Positions 12,446 through 23,500 of a DNA stretch of 64,000 bases are shown here, in pieces. A model generated the notes under the pieces. It saw only the letters and a list, made by a program, of their open reading frames with translations. It ran no database searches and was not told where the DNA came from. The position numbers were made by a program, and so were the translations under genes. Position 1 is the stretch's first letter. Every line of letters begins with the position of its first letter. The stretch covers positions 22,606,984 through 22,670,983 of the forward strand of contig BTRK01000005.1 of the NCBI GenBank assembly GCA_036245805.1, in the 5' to 3' direction. The DNA comes from Pristionchus mayeri. Lineage: Eukaryota > Nematoda > Chromadorea > Rhabditida > Neodiplogasteridae.

Positions 12446-13523
12446 TTATGTCTACTCCTCCCGTCACTACGTTCCCTCCGTATCCAACATAATGTGATTT
12501 TCGGAAACATCACAAAGGCGTGGATGCTTTATCGTACCAAAACCAACAACCCAAACGACCCAGGGACCCATGGGGTATGGGACTAAAAACGAAGGAGGGG
12601 GGAAAGAGAGGGGAAAGGGAGGGGAGTGAGGCCCGGGGCGACGGGAGCGGACCTCTCCCTCGGCGACCACAACGGAGACGCGGGCGCTCCTCCTTCCCTC
12701 GACGATGGCCGATACTGCGCGAACCTTAAACAGGGAGACTAAGAAGGGTACAGGGAAACCCTAGTCTTAGCTGCGGCAGCGGGAGGAGGAGCCGCCCGAG
12801 ACGAAGAAGAACCTGAAAAGAGAGAGCAGAGGGAGGGGGGAGGGGAGCGGCTTGCAGTCGGGGAGGAACGGGGCTGAAGCGCCTTAGTCCAAGACCACAA
12901 CAAGTCGAGGGCTACTCCAGAACTTGCCGCTCCGAAGGAAGGAAATGCGACCTAGGGCTTCTAGGAGTATGGAGTAAGGAAACCGACTCTTGGCCGACTC
13001 ATCTACCCCTCGGAGAAACAGAGGACGAGCCGCCCTGGCGGAATGGAGAAAAACGAACTGAACGTCGAGGAAGGGAGGGGAGGGAGAGGGAGGAAAAGCA
13101 AGAAGAGGATCCATTCGGATCCTTGCCTCTGATGAAAGAGCTGAAGCAGCGAGAACCCCGATCTAACACACCTGGAAACTGCAACACCGGGTCGCGAGTA
13201 GACTGAGCGGAACAACCAAACCTGACAAACGAGCTAAGAAAAATTTCAGGGAGGGTGGGAGGGAATAGGGATCGTATCCCGATAAAGCAACCTAGAATGA
13301 AGTTGATTGTATCGACCCGGCCAGTGCCGGGTAGGACTGAGTATATAATACTGAGCGCAGCTGACGCTCAGTGAGGCGGGAAATTTGAATTTACCGCACC
13401 ACGACTTTATGTTTCCTCCGAAAATTAACATTATGTCTACTCCTCCCGTCACTACGTTCCCTCCGTATCCAACATAATGTGATTTTCGGAAACATCACAA
13501 AGGCGTGGATGCTTTATCGTAGA
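12446..13523. repeat. ~90-bp direct repeats flanking a purine-rich block
   Basis: About 90 bases at 12446-12537 recur almost exactly at 13430-13521 (TATGTCTACTCCTCCCGTCA through GATGCTTTATCGTA). The interval between is mostly G/A-rich. This could be a small TE with terminal repeats or a tandem duplication. It follows the rpl-26 pseudogene directly. Confidence 0.7.
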
Positions 13524-14017
13524 AAAAGTTTAAAGCGAAAATAAAAAAATTTTATTGGGTGAAGGGAGAAGAAGTAAGCGCTCGGGGCACCAGGGGCGGG
13601 GCGCCCACCAAAACAATGGGAGTGGGGCCATGGACCTTCGTGCCAGGCAAGTTTACAGAGCAAAGGAACTGCACGCCCGGTCGGCGGACGAAAAAGCCTT
13701 GTGTGATACCCGCGAAAAATGGGCCCCCATCCTTCAGAAAAGAAAGGGGGGAAGCGGACTGAGCCCGACGGAAAGGGGATGAAGCAGTTCTCTACCGCCT
13801 CGAAAGGAGAAACTCCTTTATGGGGATATCTCCGGGGAGATGAAGAAACAGAACCAGCCTGTCTCATCCTATTTGGACTGCCCTGAACCGAAAGAAAAAG
13901 GGGAGAAGGAACCTGCGCTATCGCAGACAGTAAAGGCTGCGCCCCGGGGAATGGGATGAGACTGCTCACAGTGTCCTTAGTTAAAACCCTGGGGTAAAAA
14001 CGGCTCTGAAAAGAACC

Positions 14018-15020
14018 GCATATGAGCCCGTTCGCGTAAGAGTCGAACAAACCTTGGCACACGGAATTTTCAAAAAATTGCTAATAGGGGTAATCGAGGG
14101 TGCTGATAATCGTGGTCAACTTCATTTTGCTCCATCTCAACCGGTTAAACCGGGCTGCATGTGGGCTTCATCTCCATTTATGGAAATAACTCGCGAACTG
14201 ATTTTGGAAACGACTTGAAATTTTAACAGGATGTAGTTAATGCCACTACAAAGCCGCTGAAATCAAAATACCACATGTTTTTTGATGATATCATCACGAT
14301 TTCGACGTTCTCGAATATCAGGCAAAAACTAAAACCAAGACCTACATGTTAAGATGCGCCTTGTTCTGGGGATCATTTTTCGTATACTATGTTGGGTATA
14401 CAAATTCGGATCTTTTCCGCTACAAGCAGTTTTATGATGAATTCAGCAGCTTTATGCCGCCATCTTTGTGGGTGAGGGTGAAAAATGATGATGAATTTCA
14501 TTAACTTTCTCGTTCCAGGAGGGTAGAACAAAGGAATCAGAATAATTCTTCACCCTCACCCACAAAGTTGGCGGCATAGAGCTGCTGAATTCATCATAAA
14601 ACTGCTTGTAGCGAAAAAGATCCGAATTTGTATACCCAACATAGTACGAAAAATGATCCCCAGAACAAGGCGCATCTTAGCATGTAGTTCTGGGTTTTAG
14701 CTTTTGCCTGATATTCGAGAACGTCGAAATCGTGATGATGTCATCAAAAAACATGTGGTATTTTGATTTCAGCGGCTTTGTAGTGGCATTAACTGCCTCC
14801 TGTTAAAATTTCAAGTCGTTTAAAAAATCGGTTCGCGAGTTATTTCCATAAATGTAGATGAAGCCCACATGCAGCCCGGCTTAACCGGTTGAGATGGAGC
14901 AAAATGAAGTTGACTACGATTATCAGCACCCTCGATTACCCCTATTAGCAAATTATCGAAATTTCCGAGTGCCAGGCCTTTCAACACTTTGTTCGACTCT
15001 TACGCGAACGGGCTTATATA
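14018..15020. mobile_element. Foldback element, TGAGCCCGTTCGCG-ended (~1.0 kb)
   Basis: The left arm from about 14021 (TGAGCCCGTTCGCGTAAGAG) is complementary to the right arm ending near 15016. The arms meet around 14510. End sequence and internal phrases (TCAACTTCATTTTGC, GGCTGCATGT) match the element at 3073-4445, so both belong to one family. Confidence 0.85.
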
Positions 15021-15118
15021 CCTTAGACAGGTGTCTTAAGGTAAAACTGTTGCTGGAGCCCACGGAAACGGGCGCCAGCCGCGCCACTATATCCTCCCGG
15101 GCCTGAATAGAAGTGAAA

Positions 15119-16935
15119 CTGGGAAAACTGGAGTATATGGATTCCCGGGGAACTCCGATTCACTACTCAAGTAAGAAATCATGTTTTGAATAAGGAAAGG
15201 GGCGGAGAGCAAGGAAGGAAAGGACACTTTGGAGGGGAAGGAGACAAAAAGACTTAAGGAGGGGCGACCTCAACTACGACCTGACTCGGCCTCGGGAGAG
15301 GTACCGCTGGAGCTGCGGTTCCACTAGAGAACTCTCTTGACTCCTCCTGAAGGCGGACAAGAGACCGACAACAAAAGACACAGCTCGGCGGGAAAAAAAA
15401 TCATATAAACTTTTAGAGACGGTGCAAGACAAGACTGAGGACAAGGAGGTCAGTAAATATACTCTTTTATAGGGAAGGCCAGAGCCTTCGCTCGGGATAG
15501 AAAGATAGCGTTACCGAGACGCTCAGCTTTCCCCCATGGGAAAAGAAAGACGCGAGGTACTTAAAGACTGTTGGATTCCCAGGGGAATTCCGATTCGCTG
15601 CTAGGAAAGAAAAACACCTTTATGAAAGGTTGGGGTGGAAAACGGGGAAGGAACTAGGAGACCGCATACCGCCCGGCAAGAAAAGGAACTCCTTGACAAA
15701 GAGGGCCAGGGCCTTGGCTCGGAATAGAAAAATAGCAGAGAGGGACCTCTTCGCTTTTCCCCGCGGGAAGAGAAAGACATGAGTTACACGCAGGACAGTT
15801 GAATTCCCGGGGAATTCGGATTCACTGCTTGAATCGTATAAACACCTTTGTGAAAGGTAGGGCGGAGAACATGGAAGGAAATGGGGAGACTGCAAACCGC
15901 CCGGTGAGAAAAGGAATGCAAACTCTTAAGGTGAGAAGGACAAAAAACCAAGAGAAAGGTAGAGGCAGCCTCTACTACTACCTGACTCCGCAGTGGAAGT
16001 AAGCCTAAGGCGAGCAGCGGGCCCATTATACAACACTCTTGCATTGCCTCATGGAGGCGGACCGAGTGCGCGACGCACGACTTTCTATTTCCTGGAAATA
16101 GCAAATTGACCTGGTCAATCTTCCCCCCCTTCCTGGAAGGGGGGTGTATAGCCACGGGCTAGTTAGGATATGCGGCACTGGTCCGAATTCCCCGAAAAAA
16201 CAAAAAGAACAGAGGCACTGGGACTCAAAACAAAGGGCCTGGCCCAACACCACTCACAGAAGGAACAGGAGGGCCGACTAAGGAGGTGGTTCCCGGGGAA
16301 TTTGGATTCGCTGCCACAATAGAATAAACACCTTTGTGAAAGGTAGGGGCGGAAAACGTGAAAGAGAGAGGACCGGAGCCTTTGCTAGATATAGAAAAAT
16401 AGCAGAGAGGAACCGCTTCGCTTCTCCCCCGCGGGAATAGAAAGACAAGAGGTACTTGCAGGACTTGAATTCCCGGGGAATTCGGAATCCCTGCTAGAAT
16501 GGTATAAAGACCTTTGTGAAAGGGAGGGCGGAAAAAGATGGAAGGAAATGGGGAGACTGCAAACCGCCCGGTGAGAGAAGGAAAGTTAAACTTTTAAGGT
16601 GAGAAGGACAAAAACCGAGAGAAAAGTAGAGGCAGCCTCTACTACTACCGGACTCCGCAGTGGAAGTAAGCCTAAGGCGAGCAGCGGGCCCATTATACAA
16701 CACTCTTGGATTGACCGCGTGCGCGACGCACGACTTTCTATTTCCTAGAAATAGCAAATTGACCTGGTCAATCTTCCCCCTTCCTGGAACGGGGGTGTAT
16801 AGCCCTGGGCTAGTTAGGATAGACGGCACTGGTCCGAATTCCCCGAAAAACAAAAAGAACTGAGGTTCTGGGAGTCAGAACAAAAGGGCCTGGCCCAACA
16901 CCGCTCACAGAAGGAACAGGAGGGCCGACTACCGA
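15119..16935. repeat. Degenerate tandem array with a ~670-bp near-duplicate
   Basis: Landmark GAATTCCCGGGGAATTC with a following CACCTTTGTGAAAGG-like phrase occurs near 15140, 15580, 15800, 16290 and 16465. The segments 15800-16275 and 16466-16935 are close copies. GGGCGG...GGAAGG text is purine-rich on the plus strand. No protein family was recognised in any frame. Confidence 0.75.
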
Positions 16936-17499
16936 GGTAAAGGGTAGGGAAAGGAAAGGCCCTTAGGGGGAATGAAAGGAGAACGGGAAGAAGAGAGAAA
17001 GAGGGAGAGAAAGGGGGAAGGAGGCAAGGAAGAGGGAGGGAAGGGAAAAGGGTGGGGGAGAAAAAGAGAAAGGGAGAGAGACGAGGTAAACATAATGATG
17101 AAATAGGAGAGAAAGAAAGGAGTAGATTGGGTGGAATGGAGGGGTAAGAAAGCAAGAGAAGACCTTGGAAGAAGAGGTGGGGGGAAAAGAGGGATACCTA
17201 ACCGCCGCCGTAGATTAGGGCCCAAGGAGGGCGTTGGCCGAGAGAGGGGATGGGTGAAACAAGAGAGGGGAGGGGCACACAGGGGAGTGAAAAACGAATA
17301 AAAACAGGTTTTGAAACCAATAAAAACAAAATAAGGATCGTATCCCGATAAAGCAACCTAGAATGAGGTTGATTGTATCGATAAAGGACTGAGTATATAA
17401 TACTGAGCGCAGCTGACGCTCAGTGAGGCGGGAAATTTTTAATTTACCGCACCACGCCTTTGTGTTTTCTCCGAAAATTAACATTATCTCTCGTTTCAA

Positions 17500-18755
17500 T
17501 ATCATGCAAAATATTGCACTTCAATTGAGCAATCATGTAAAAATTATGAGCAACGTTTTTCAACTTGTCAAATCCCTGACAAGCCCCGCACGACGATTGG
17601 GAGGGAGTGACGCGCGCCAAGCTCTGACTCCGCCCACAAAGCAAGAGGCGCACGCTTGTGGGCAGGCTGCGCACCAAATTGCGAGGAGGCGGGGCCGCCG
17701 CTTCCTGAACAAATTAGTTGTTGGTAAACGGTCATTTTGAACACCCGTGAGTGTATAACAATAGGGTTGGCAGTCGTTCGGAAGTGGTAATATTTAAGCT
17801 TGAATAACGAAAACCAGCTAAAATCGGGGTTATTCTTACCTCTCCGAGACCGTAGGCTTTCCCACCTAACCAAACCACTTGTTTCGAATCGGCCATGCAC
17901 TGGGCTATCACGCAATGTATAACACCAGCCTTGATAGCCGTTCGGGAGTACTGATATTTCCACTTGAATGACCAAAACTAAAATGTTGCAAATCGCTAAT
18001 TTATCTTTTCTTCTGTGAAAAGAAGATTAAAATTAAATCGATTCTATTGAAAGTGCATGTGTGCATATTCATAAGAAATAAAATTCAATATAGTTTGAAA
18101 AATAAATATGAACATTATTTTGCTAAGTCGATTACATGTATGACCCAACTCACCAACGCAACTCATCATTCCCAATTCAATTTTGAAAGATCGCTGTATT
18201 TTTGTTATTTTAAATAATTTTTATATTTCATTTTCTTAGATCGTTTCAGCATCACTGATTACATGCGTATATTAAAAGAAAATGTTTATTTAGCGCCTTT
18301 GAATAATGTCCATTGCCCTTGCTAATCTAATTAGAAAATTTTAGAATCTTATTTGGCCACGGTTGCTGTTAAAAATTGCTCGGATTAGATTACTAAATTG
18401 TTCCGATTAGATTCAAACCGAGTTGCCTGAGGAACTAATGGAATTGGACAAAAACAGAAATTCCTCAGAATAAAATGAAGCCAGGTACGTACCTACGCTT
18501 CCTCGATCCCGGAAGATGCATATCAGAAATTCGTCGTACTCCCTTTCGAATTAAATTTAGCGGCTCTCAGCGAAATGAATACCGGTTAGTTGATTACATG
18601 AAAATGCGCCGCCGAAATACGACTAGTATTAGGAAAATGATTATGCTGGCGACATATACAACCATACTGAAAGATAAGTTGAAGCAAGAGTAGAGTGAGC
18701 ATATGCAACATTGATTTCAAAACAACATGCTTTATCAGCAACAACAATCTCCCAT
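17500..18755. other. Intergenic DNA, no gene seen
   Basis: It contains repeat phrases shared with 10640-10780 (CTTTCCCACCTAACCAAACC) and AT-rich sequence. A 72-codon plus-strand frame at 18475-18693 matches no family I know and has no splice or motif support. Confidence 0.4.
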
Positions 18756-19802
18756 TCAGTTTTCTCCAGCAGCGATTTGACGCCTTGCCTTCTTCTTGGA
18801 CTCCTTCTTGACGTGCACGGGTGCCTCAGTCGGCTTCGAAACCACATCTTCCTTCTCGGCGAGAATAACCTCCATGTGGCACGGCGACGACATATAGGCT
18901 GAAATAAGGAAATCTATACGTGACAGCTCGTGTGACCAACATGAGGAATACACACAACCGCATTGGTATTTTTTGAAACTTGGTGACACTGTTAACACCC
19001 GTCCTCCCCTCAGTACTGTAATCCCAACTGTAAATTTGATTTTTACATGAATCAGAAAGTTATGTTCATTCATATGGTGGATTATGGCTACGTTTTAAAA
19101 GTCTACAAAAGGATTCCTGATTTATATTGCGAAAATGGGGCGCTGTTTTCCATTCCATTAGAAGAACTGTATCCAGGAGGGATGTTTATGTTGATTATCC
19201 GCAAAATTGATGCCTTGTATACATAAGTCAAATCAATGATAACATACGGTTGATACGTCCGTGAGCACGGTACGTGCGTCTGCGCATCTTTGCAGCACGC
19301 TGCACCTGGATGTGGTCAATGACCAGATGATCGACATCGAGTCCCTTATATTCGGCGTTGCTCTCAGCGTTTCTGCAAAACGCAGATTAATTATAATTTC
19401 TAAATCAAATCAAAAATCATGATCCATGTTCTTGCTTAATGTAAACACGTGCGTAAATTATTCATGCTTGGCCACCTAAGTACGGGCTATATAACAAATA
19501 TTTTGCTACCTGAGCAGCTGAAGAACATAATCGCAGGACTTCACAGGCCACCGTCCCTGAGTGGTCTTGAATGCCTTGCACTGAGCCTTTCTGCCAACTC
19601 CACCCTTGAATTTGCGGAAAGGGATGATCTCTTTCTTCTCCATCACATTGGCGAGGTAACGCTGAGCGCGCTTGAGCGACATTCCTCTGATGGCAGAAGC
19701 AACCTCACTGGTGTTCTTGAAGTGAACACGGAGATCAGACCCCTTGGCCTTGCACGACTTCGTGCTATTCTCGGGCTGAGCGGTGTAATGAATCTTGGTC
19801 AT
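18756..19802 (-). CDS. rpl-17: 60S ribosomal protein L17 (uL22)
   Basis: Three exons join in phase: 19802-19510, 19372-19248 and 18898-18756. They give 186 residues, about the length of the Caenorhabditis protein. Exon 1 carries the family start ([25 protein letters not shown]) and [14 protein letters not shown]. Exon 2 carries [19 protein letters not shown] and [11 protein letters not shown]. Exon 3 has [12 protein letters not shown] and a lysine-rich tail ([10 protein letters not shown]). uL22 lines the peptide exit tunnel of the large subunit. Donors are GTAGCA and GTATGT; acceptors are TTTTGCAG and TATTTCAG. No lesion is visible, so it looks functional. It is divergent from CASC3 with 780 bp between start codons. 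Confidence 0.95.
19047..19226 (+). other. Small ORF antisense inside rpl-17 intron 2
   Basis: An open frame runs through the intron on the opposite strand: 59 codons from ATG 19047, open further upstream to a CAG at about 19013. It contains [16 protein letters not shown] and [11 protein letters not shown]. It resembles a coding exon in composition, but I recognise no family, no donor, and no partner exon. Confidence 0.25.
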
Positions 19803-20582
19803 CGCCGCGGTTTACCTTCAAAACAGCAGTGATTATTCCAATATGTAAATATAAAGTATTACATTGTTTTGAAATATAAAGCGTTAAAGAAATATAGCAA
19901 TTCCTGACAAATAGGCGAAATAATAAGAAGAGTATGAAAATTTGGGAGAAATTAATGAGATATGACAATGTGGGACATCTACAGTACATGCAAAGAGCAA
20001 TAAAATTATATTTCAAAGATAAATCAAAAAACGCATAGTAAGGTGAGGAATACAGAGGTGCGTTGTATACGGTTCAATCGAAAGTAGGTCAACAGCTCAC
20101 AGTAGAACAAAACGCGAAAAAAGAAAAGTACCCTTCAGAAATTTAACGGGAGTGACTTTTGTATTTCTAACCTGATTCAGGGAATTCCGAATAGGACATA
20201 AACTTATAGAATTATTGGCTCGCGTCCAGTCGTGATGCACGCGTGTGGCGCTTATTTGACAAGTATGTGCAAATGTCCGTGTCTTTGAGCCTTGTGATTT
20301 GTATTTCGTTCGTTCGTTCGATTTATAATCTATTTTGGTACATATTATTTGTTCACCAATTTTCAATAATTACTGTACTTTCTGTTGGCGTTTTCTTCTT
20401 CAGAATTTACGAGTGATTATCGTCGATCTCTTTTCTTTAGCACAATTAACCTATTTTTTAAAAGGAGAACTCGTTTTGAACTCCACTAAGGGGATCAGCA
20501 TTCGTATATAATTTATGCGAGTGCTTTGGACACACTGAAAGGCGCCTCTAATATTAATTATGATTTTTGCAGTTTGCGTAGA
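19803..20582. promoter_or_regulatory. Shared intergenic region between divergent rpl-17 and CASC3
   Basis: The 780 bp between the two start codons must include both 5' regions. A TATATAA-like phrase lies near 20505, about 75 bp upstream of the CASC3 start. A TTTGCAG just before the CASC3 ATG (20566-20572) could be a trans-splice acceptor, as is common in nematodes. Neither is proven. Confidence 0.45.
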
Positions 20583-23500
20583 ATGGCTACCGAAGAGAAA
20601 ACAGTTTGTCCTGAACCAAGGGTTGAATTCACTGATGAATCATCTAATAACTGTTCAAAAGAAGAAGTTGTAGCTCTTGATAAGACAGCAGAGGAGACTG
20701 TTGTTTCAGATCAACTATCGGGCCGAGAAGTAGGTGACCATGCAGATCAGTTGTTACGTTATGCATTATTTTCAGAAAGATAAAATTGACGAAGTGAACG
20801 TTGATGAGGCAGAAGAATTATTGGAAGAGGAAGGAGAAACCACTGCCGAGGAAGTTAAACTCGACGATGACGAAAACATCGAAAATCCAGCCTACATTCC
20901 AAAAACTGGCAAGTATGTCTTGTATATTACTTTTTGATTGCATACGTGCTCTTTGTAGATATTACATGCACGACTCTCGTGAAGACACTGAAGTTGCACG
21001 GGAGGAGAAAAAAAGCCGTGCGGATGGAATGTGGAGTCGCGATCGATACGATGAGCGGTATTTTATTAATTTCATTATTAAAAATAAACTTGTGTATTGC
21101 AAAGATATCAACAACCCCGTACGCGCAAGCAGATGATCGAGAAATATGGTTTCGATATCAGACTCGGCGAGACTAAAGAAATTGTAAGAATGTTTTATTA
21201 TATTTCCGAAAGACCATCGAAATATCTAACTTGTGACATTTTAAATTATTCTGGCTCTAATTTCTTTATGGGGTAACTCCTCACTCCAACTCTGTCCCCC
21301 CATCCCTACCCCTTCCCCTGACATTTTCGCCAGTAAACAACTACTCCCACGCTCTCGTTAACAACTTTATTATGTGCCGCAAGCACAGACTTTTTCAGTG
21401 AACATCTATACCTCCTTCCCGATAACGGCGACCCGTGAAGCGGTGAGCCCTGTAAGCAACGATAGGGCGGGGAGACCCTATCGTTCCTTGCTTACCGCCC
21501 AGGCCAGCGATATGCACAGAAAGGCGCGTGACTTGAGCTTCCAGCGCGTCTAGCACGGTTCCCCTCTCTGCTCAAGCGTGGGAAACCCGCGACCCGCGGG
21601 TGGCCATTGTGGTCGCCTGCAATTGTTGGCTGGCCATCCCTTCCGTGAGTAGGGGGTGGTTGTTCCTCCTCCCGCAGTAGAGTCCCAGGAGTCCGGAGTG
21701 AGAGAAATGGGGTTACCCCCTAAAGTAAACTTGTCTCCTTAATTCTTAGTGAGGATGTTCCCGTATTGTACGAAATCCTTCAGGCTGAAGACAATGAAAA
21801 ACGAATGCGAGAAGCGGGAGTTGACCTGGAAAACGAAGAGATCGAAAAGATGGAAAAAAGAGGGATGGTCAAACAAAGATACACTCCATCTGAACGAAGA
21901 GAACCAAGGAGACTGGTGAGTAATTTGAGATGCATACACGCGTGATAAGACAGTTCGGAAATTCCAACTCGGAAAGGTCAGAAAAGGTTTAGAAGCAATT
22001 GGCAAAAGTTAATAAAGTTTATGAGGAGTTAAAGCACAAGAAAACAATTTTCTTTGAAGCACATTACTCCCCCCCCATGCTCTCTTGGTTATCAATGCGC
22101 TAGGTGTATGGTTCTGAAAACAGCTCAGAGGGTCGACCTTTAGGCGGCTCGACGGGTCGGATACGGGTTGATAGTTCATCCGTCGGATATGGATTAGTAA
22201 CGGGTCAAGCGTGAGGAAAAGCGAAATAGCACGGTAAAGGTAGAGAGCGCACAGAAAAGAGTGGGCGTGAGAGGGATAGCCGAGTCAACCCTCCCATCAT
22301 TTGTCGATCCATTTTCAACCCGCAATGCGCAACGGGCCAGTGTCCTAAAATCGGGTCAGCCGACGATATTAACAATGCGAGTTATCTGAGAGCCGTTCTC
22401 GTAATAATAAGCCACCACGAGTATTTTCACGGGTTTCCCCGCTTAGCGGGAGACCCTATCAGAATAATTGAGAATGATCGTAGGGTCTTTATTGCGATCT
22501 AATGACTAACTGTGTCTACTTCCCAAATCAGTCATCACAGTCCCATTCAACATTTTTGATTGTTACGGAATGGTCCGGCGAAGTGAAGAAGTGCCGATAT
22601 GTACTGTATATGCTTGCTCATGTAAAAAGTTGTTTACTAGAGTCGTGGGAGTAGTTGTTTACTGGCGAGAGCGTCCGAGGGAAGGGGTAGGGAGAGAGAG
22701 GCAGTGTTTGAGACGGGGAGGGAGGTGGGCGCACGGCCCCCGGAGCATCGATATCACGCCTCTCACCAGAGAATCGAGCTAGAATCGCTATTCTATGGAA
22801 TGGAGGGATAATCGCAAAATGTGTTCTAATCGGTTTTGTTCTTCCTGAGGTAGGTCTGACAAACCCCCAAAGTCTCATTGTGCATACTTCATTTTGGGGC
22901 TCCCTACACCGGGTCGTATCTCGGCACTTCCCTCTTTATGAGCTCGTATCTCGAAACGGTGAGAGATGGAGCAAAATAGGCCTCTGAGCATAGGTGGGCG
23001 GGGTTTGAAGCTGGAAATCGAAAACCGCGGGTGTTTAGGGTCAAAGGGGGGGGGGGGTGATCGTAAATTATCGTTTTTGTGACAAAATTTACCAAAATCC
23101 AGGGGTGTCCAATCCGAGAACCGGGGGTGTTTCACAGCTGGCTTCGATGGTGCCCACCTATGCCTCTGAGTGACCCCAGCTCATTTTTTGAGCTCTATCG
23201 AAATGCCAATTTTAACAGTGGTTTAATGTAGGTCAATTTTCTTAAAAATGTAGGTAAATAAGCAGCTCAAATTTTCACACATTGTATAGATTTCCAAAAG
23301 CTATCGAATGAGTGGTCTGCACCGAAAATACCACGACTTAGAGTTAAGGTCTTTAAACTTTTCCCATTGGTTTGAAGTTATGTTACTCCATCGGACAATG
23401 CGCTCAGACCGCTCTCATTACCCGCGTCGCCAAGAATGATCGCTCTTCCTCCACCTTTCCTGTTGAAAAATTTCTTCAAACGATTCGGAAAAGTTTAAAG

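Larger units (their letters stand above)
13268..17490. repeat. Composite block bounded by ~155-bp direct repeats
   Basis: The segment 13268-13434 (starting GATCGTATCCCGATAAAGC, containing the near-palindrome GAGCGCAGCTGACGCTC and ending at AAAATTAACATTA) recurs at 17335-17488. The copies share order and orientation, with small indels. The 3.9 kb between contains a foldback element and degenerate tandem repeats. A long-terminal-repeat origin is possible, but no retroviral-type domain was found. Confidence 0.65.
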
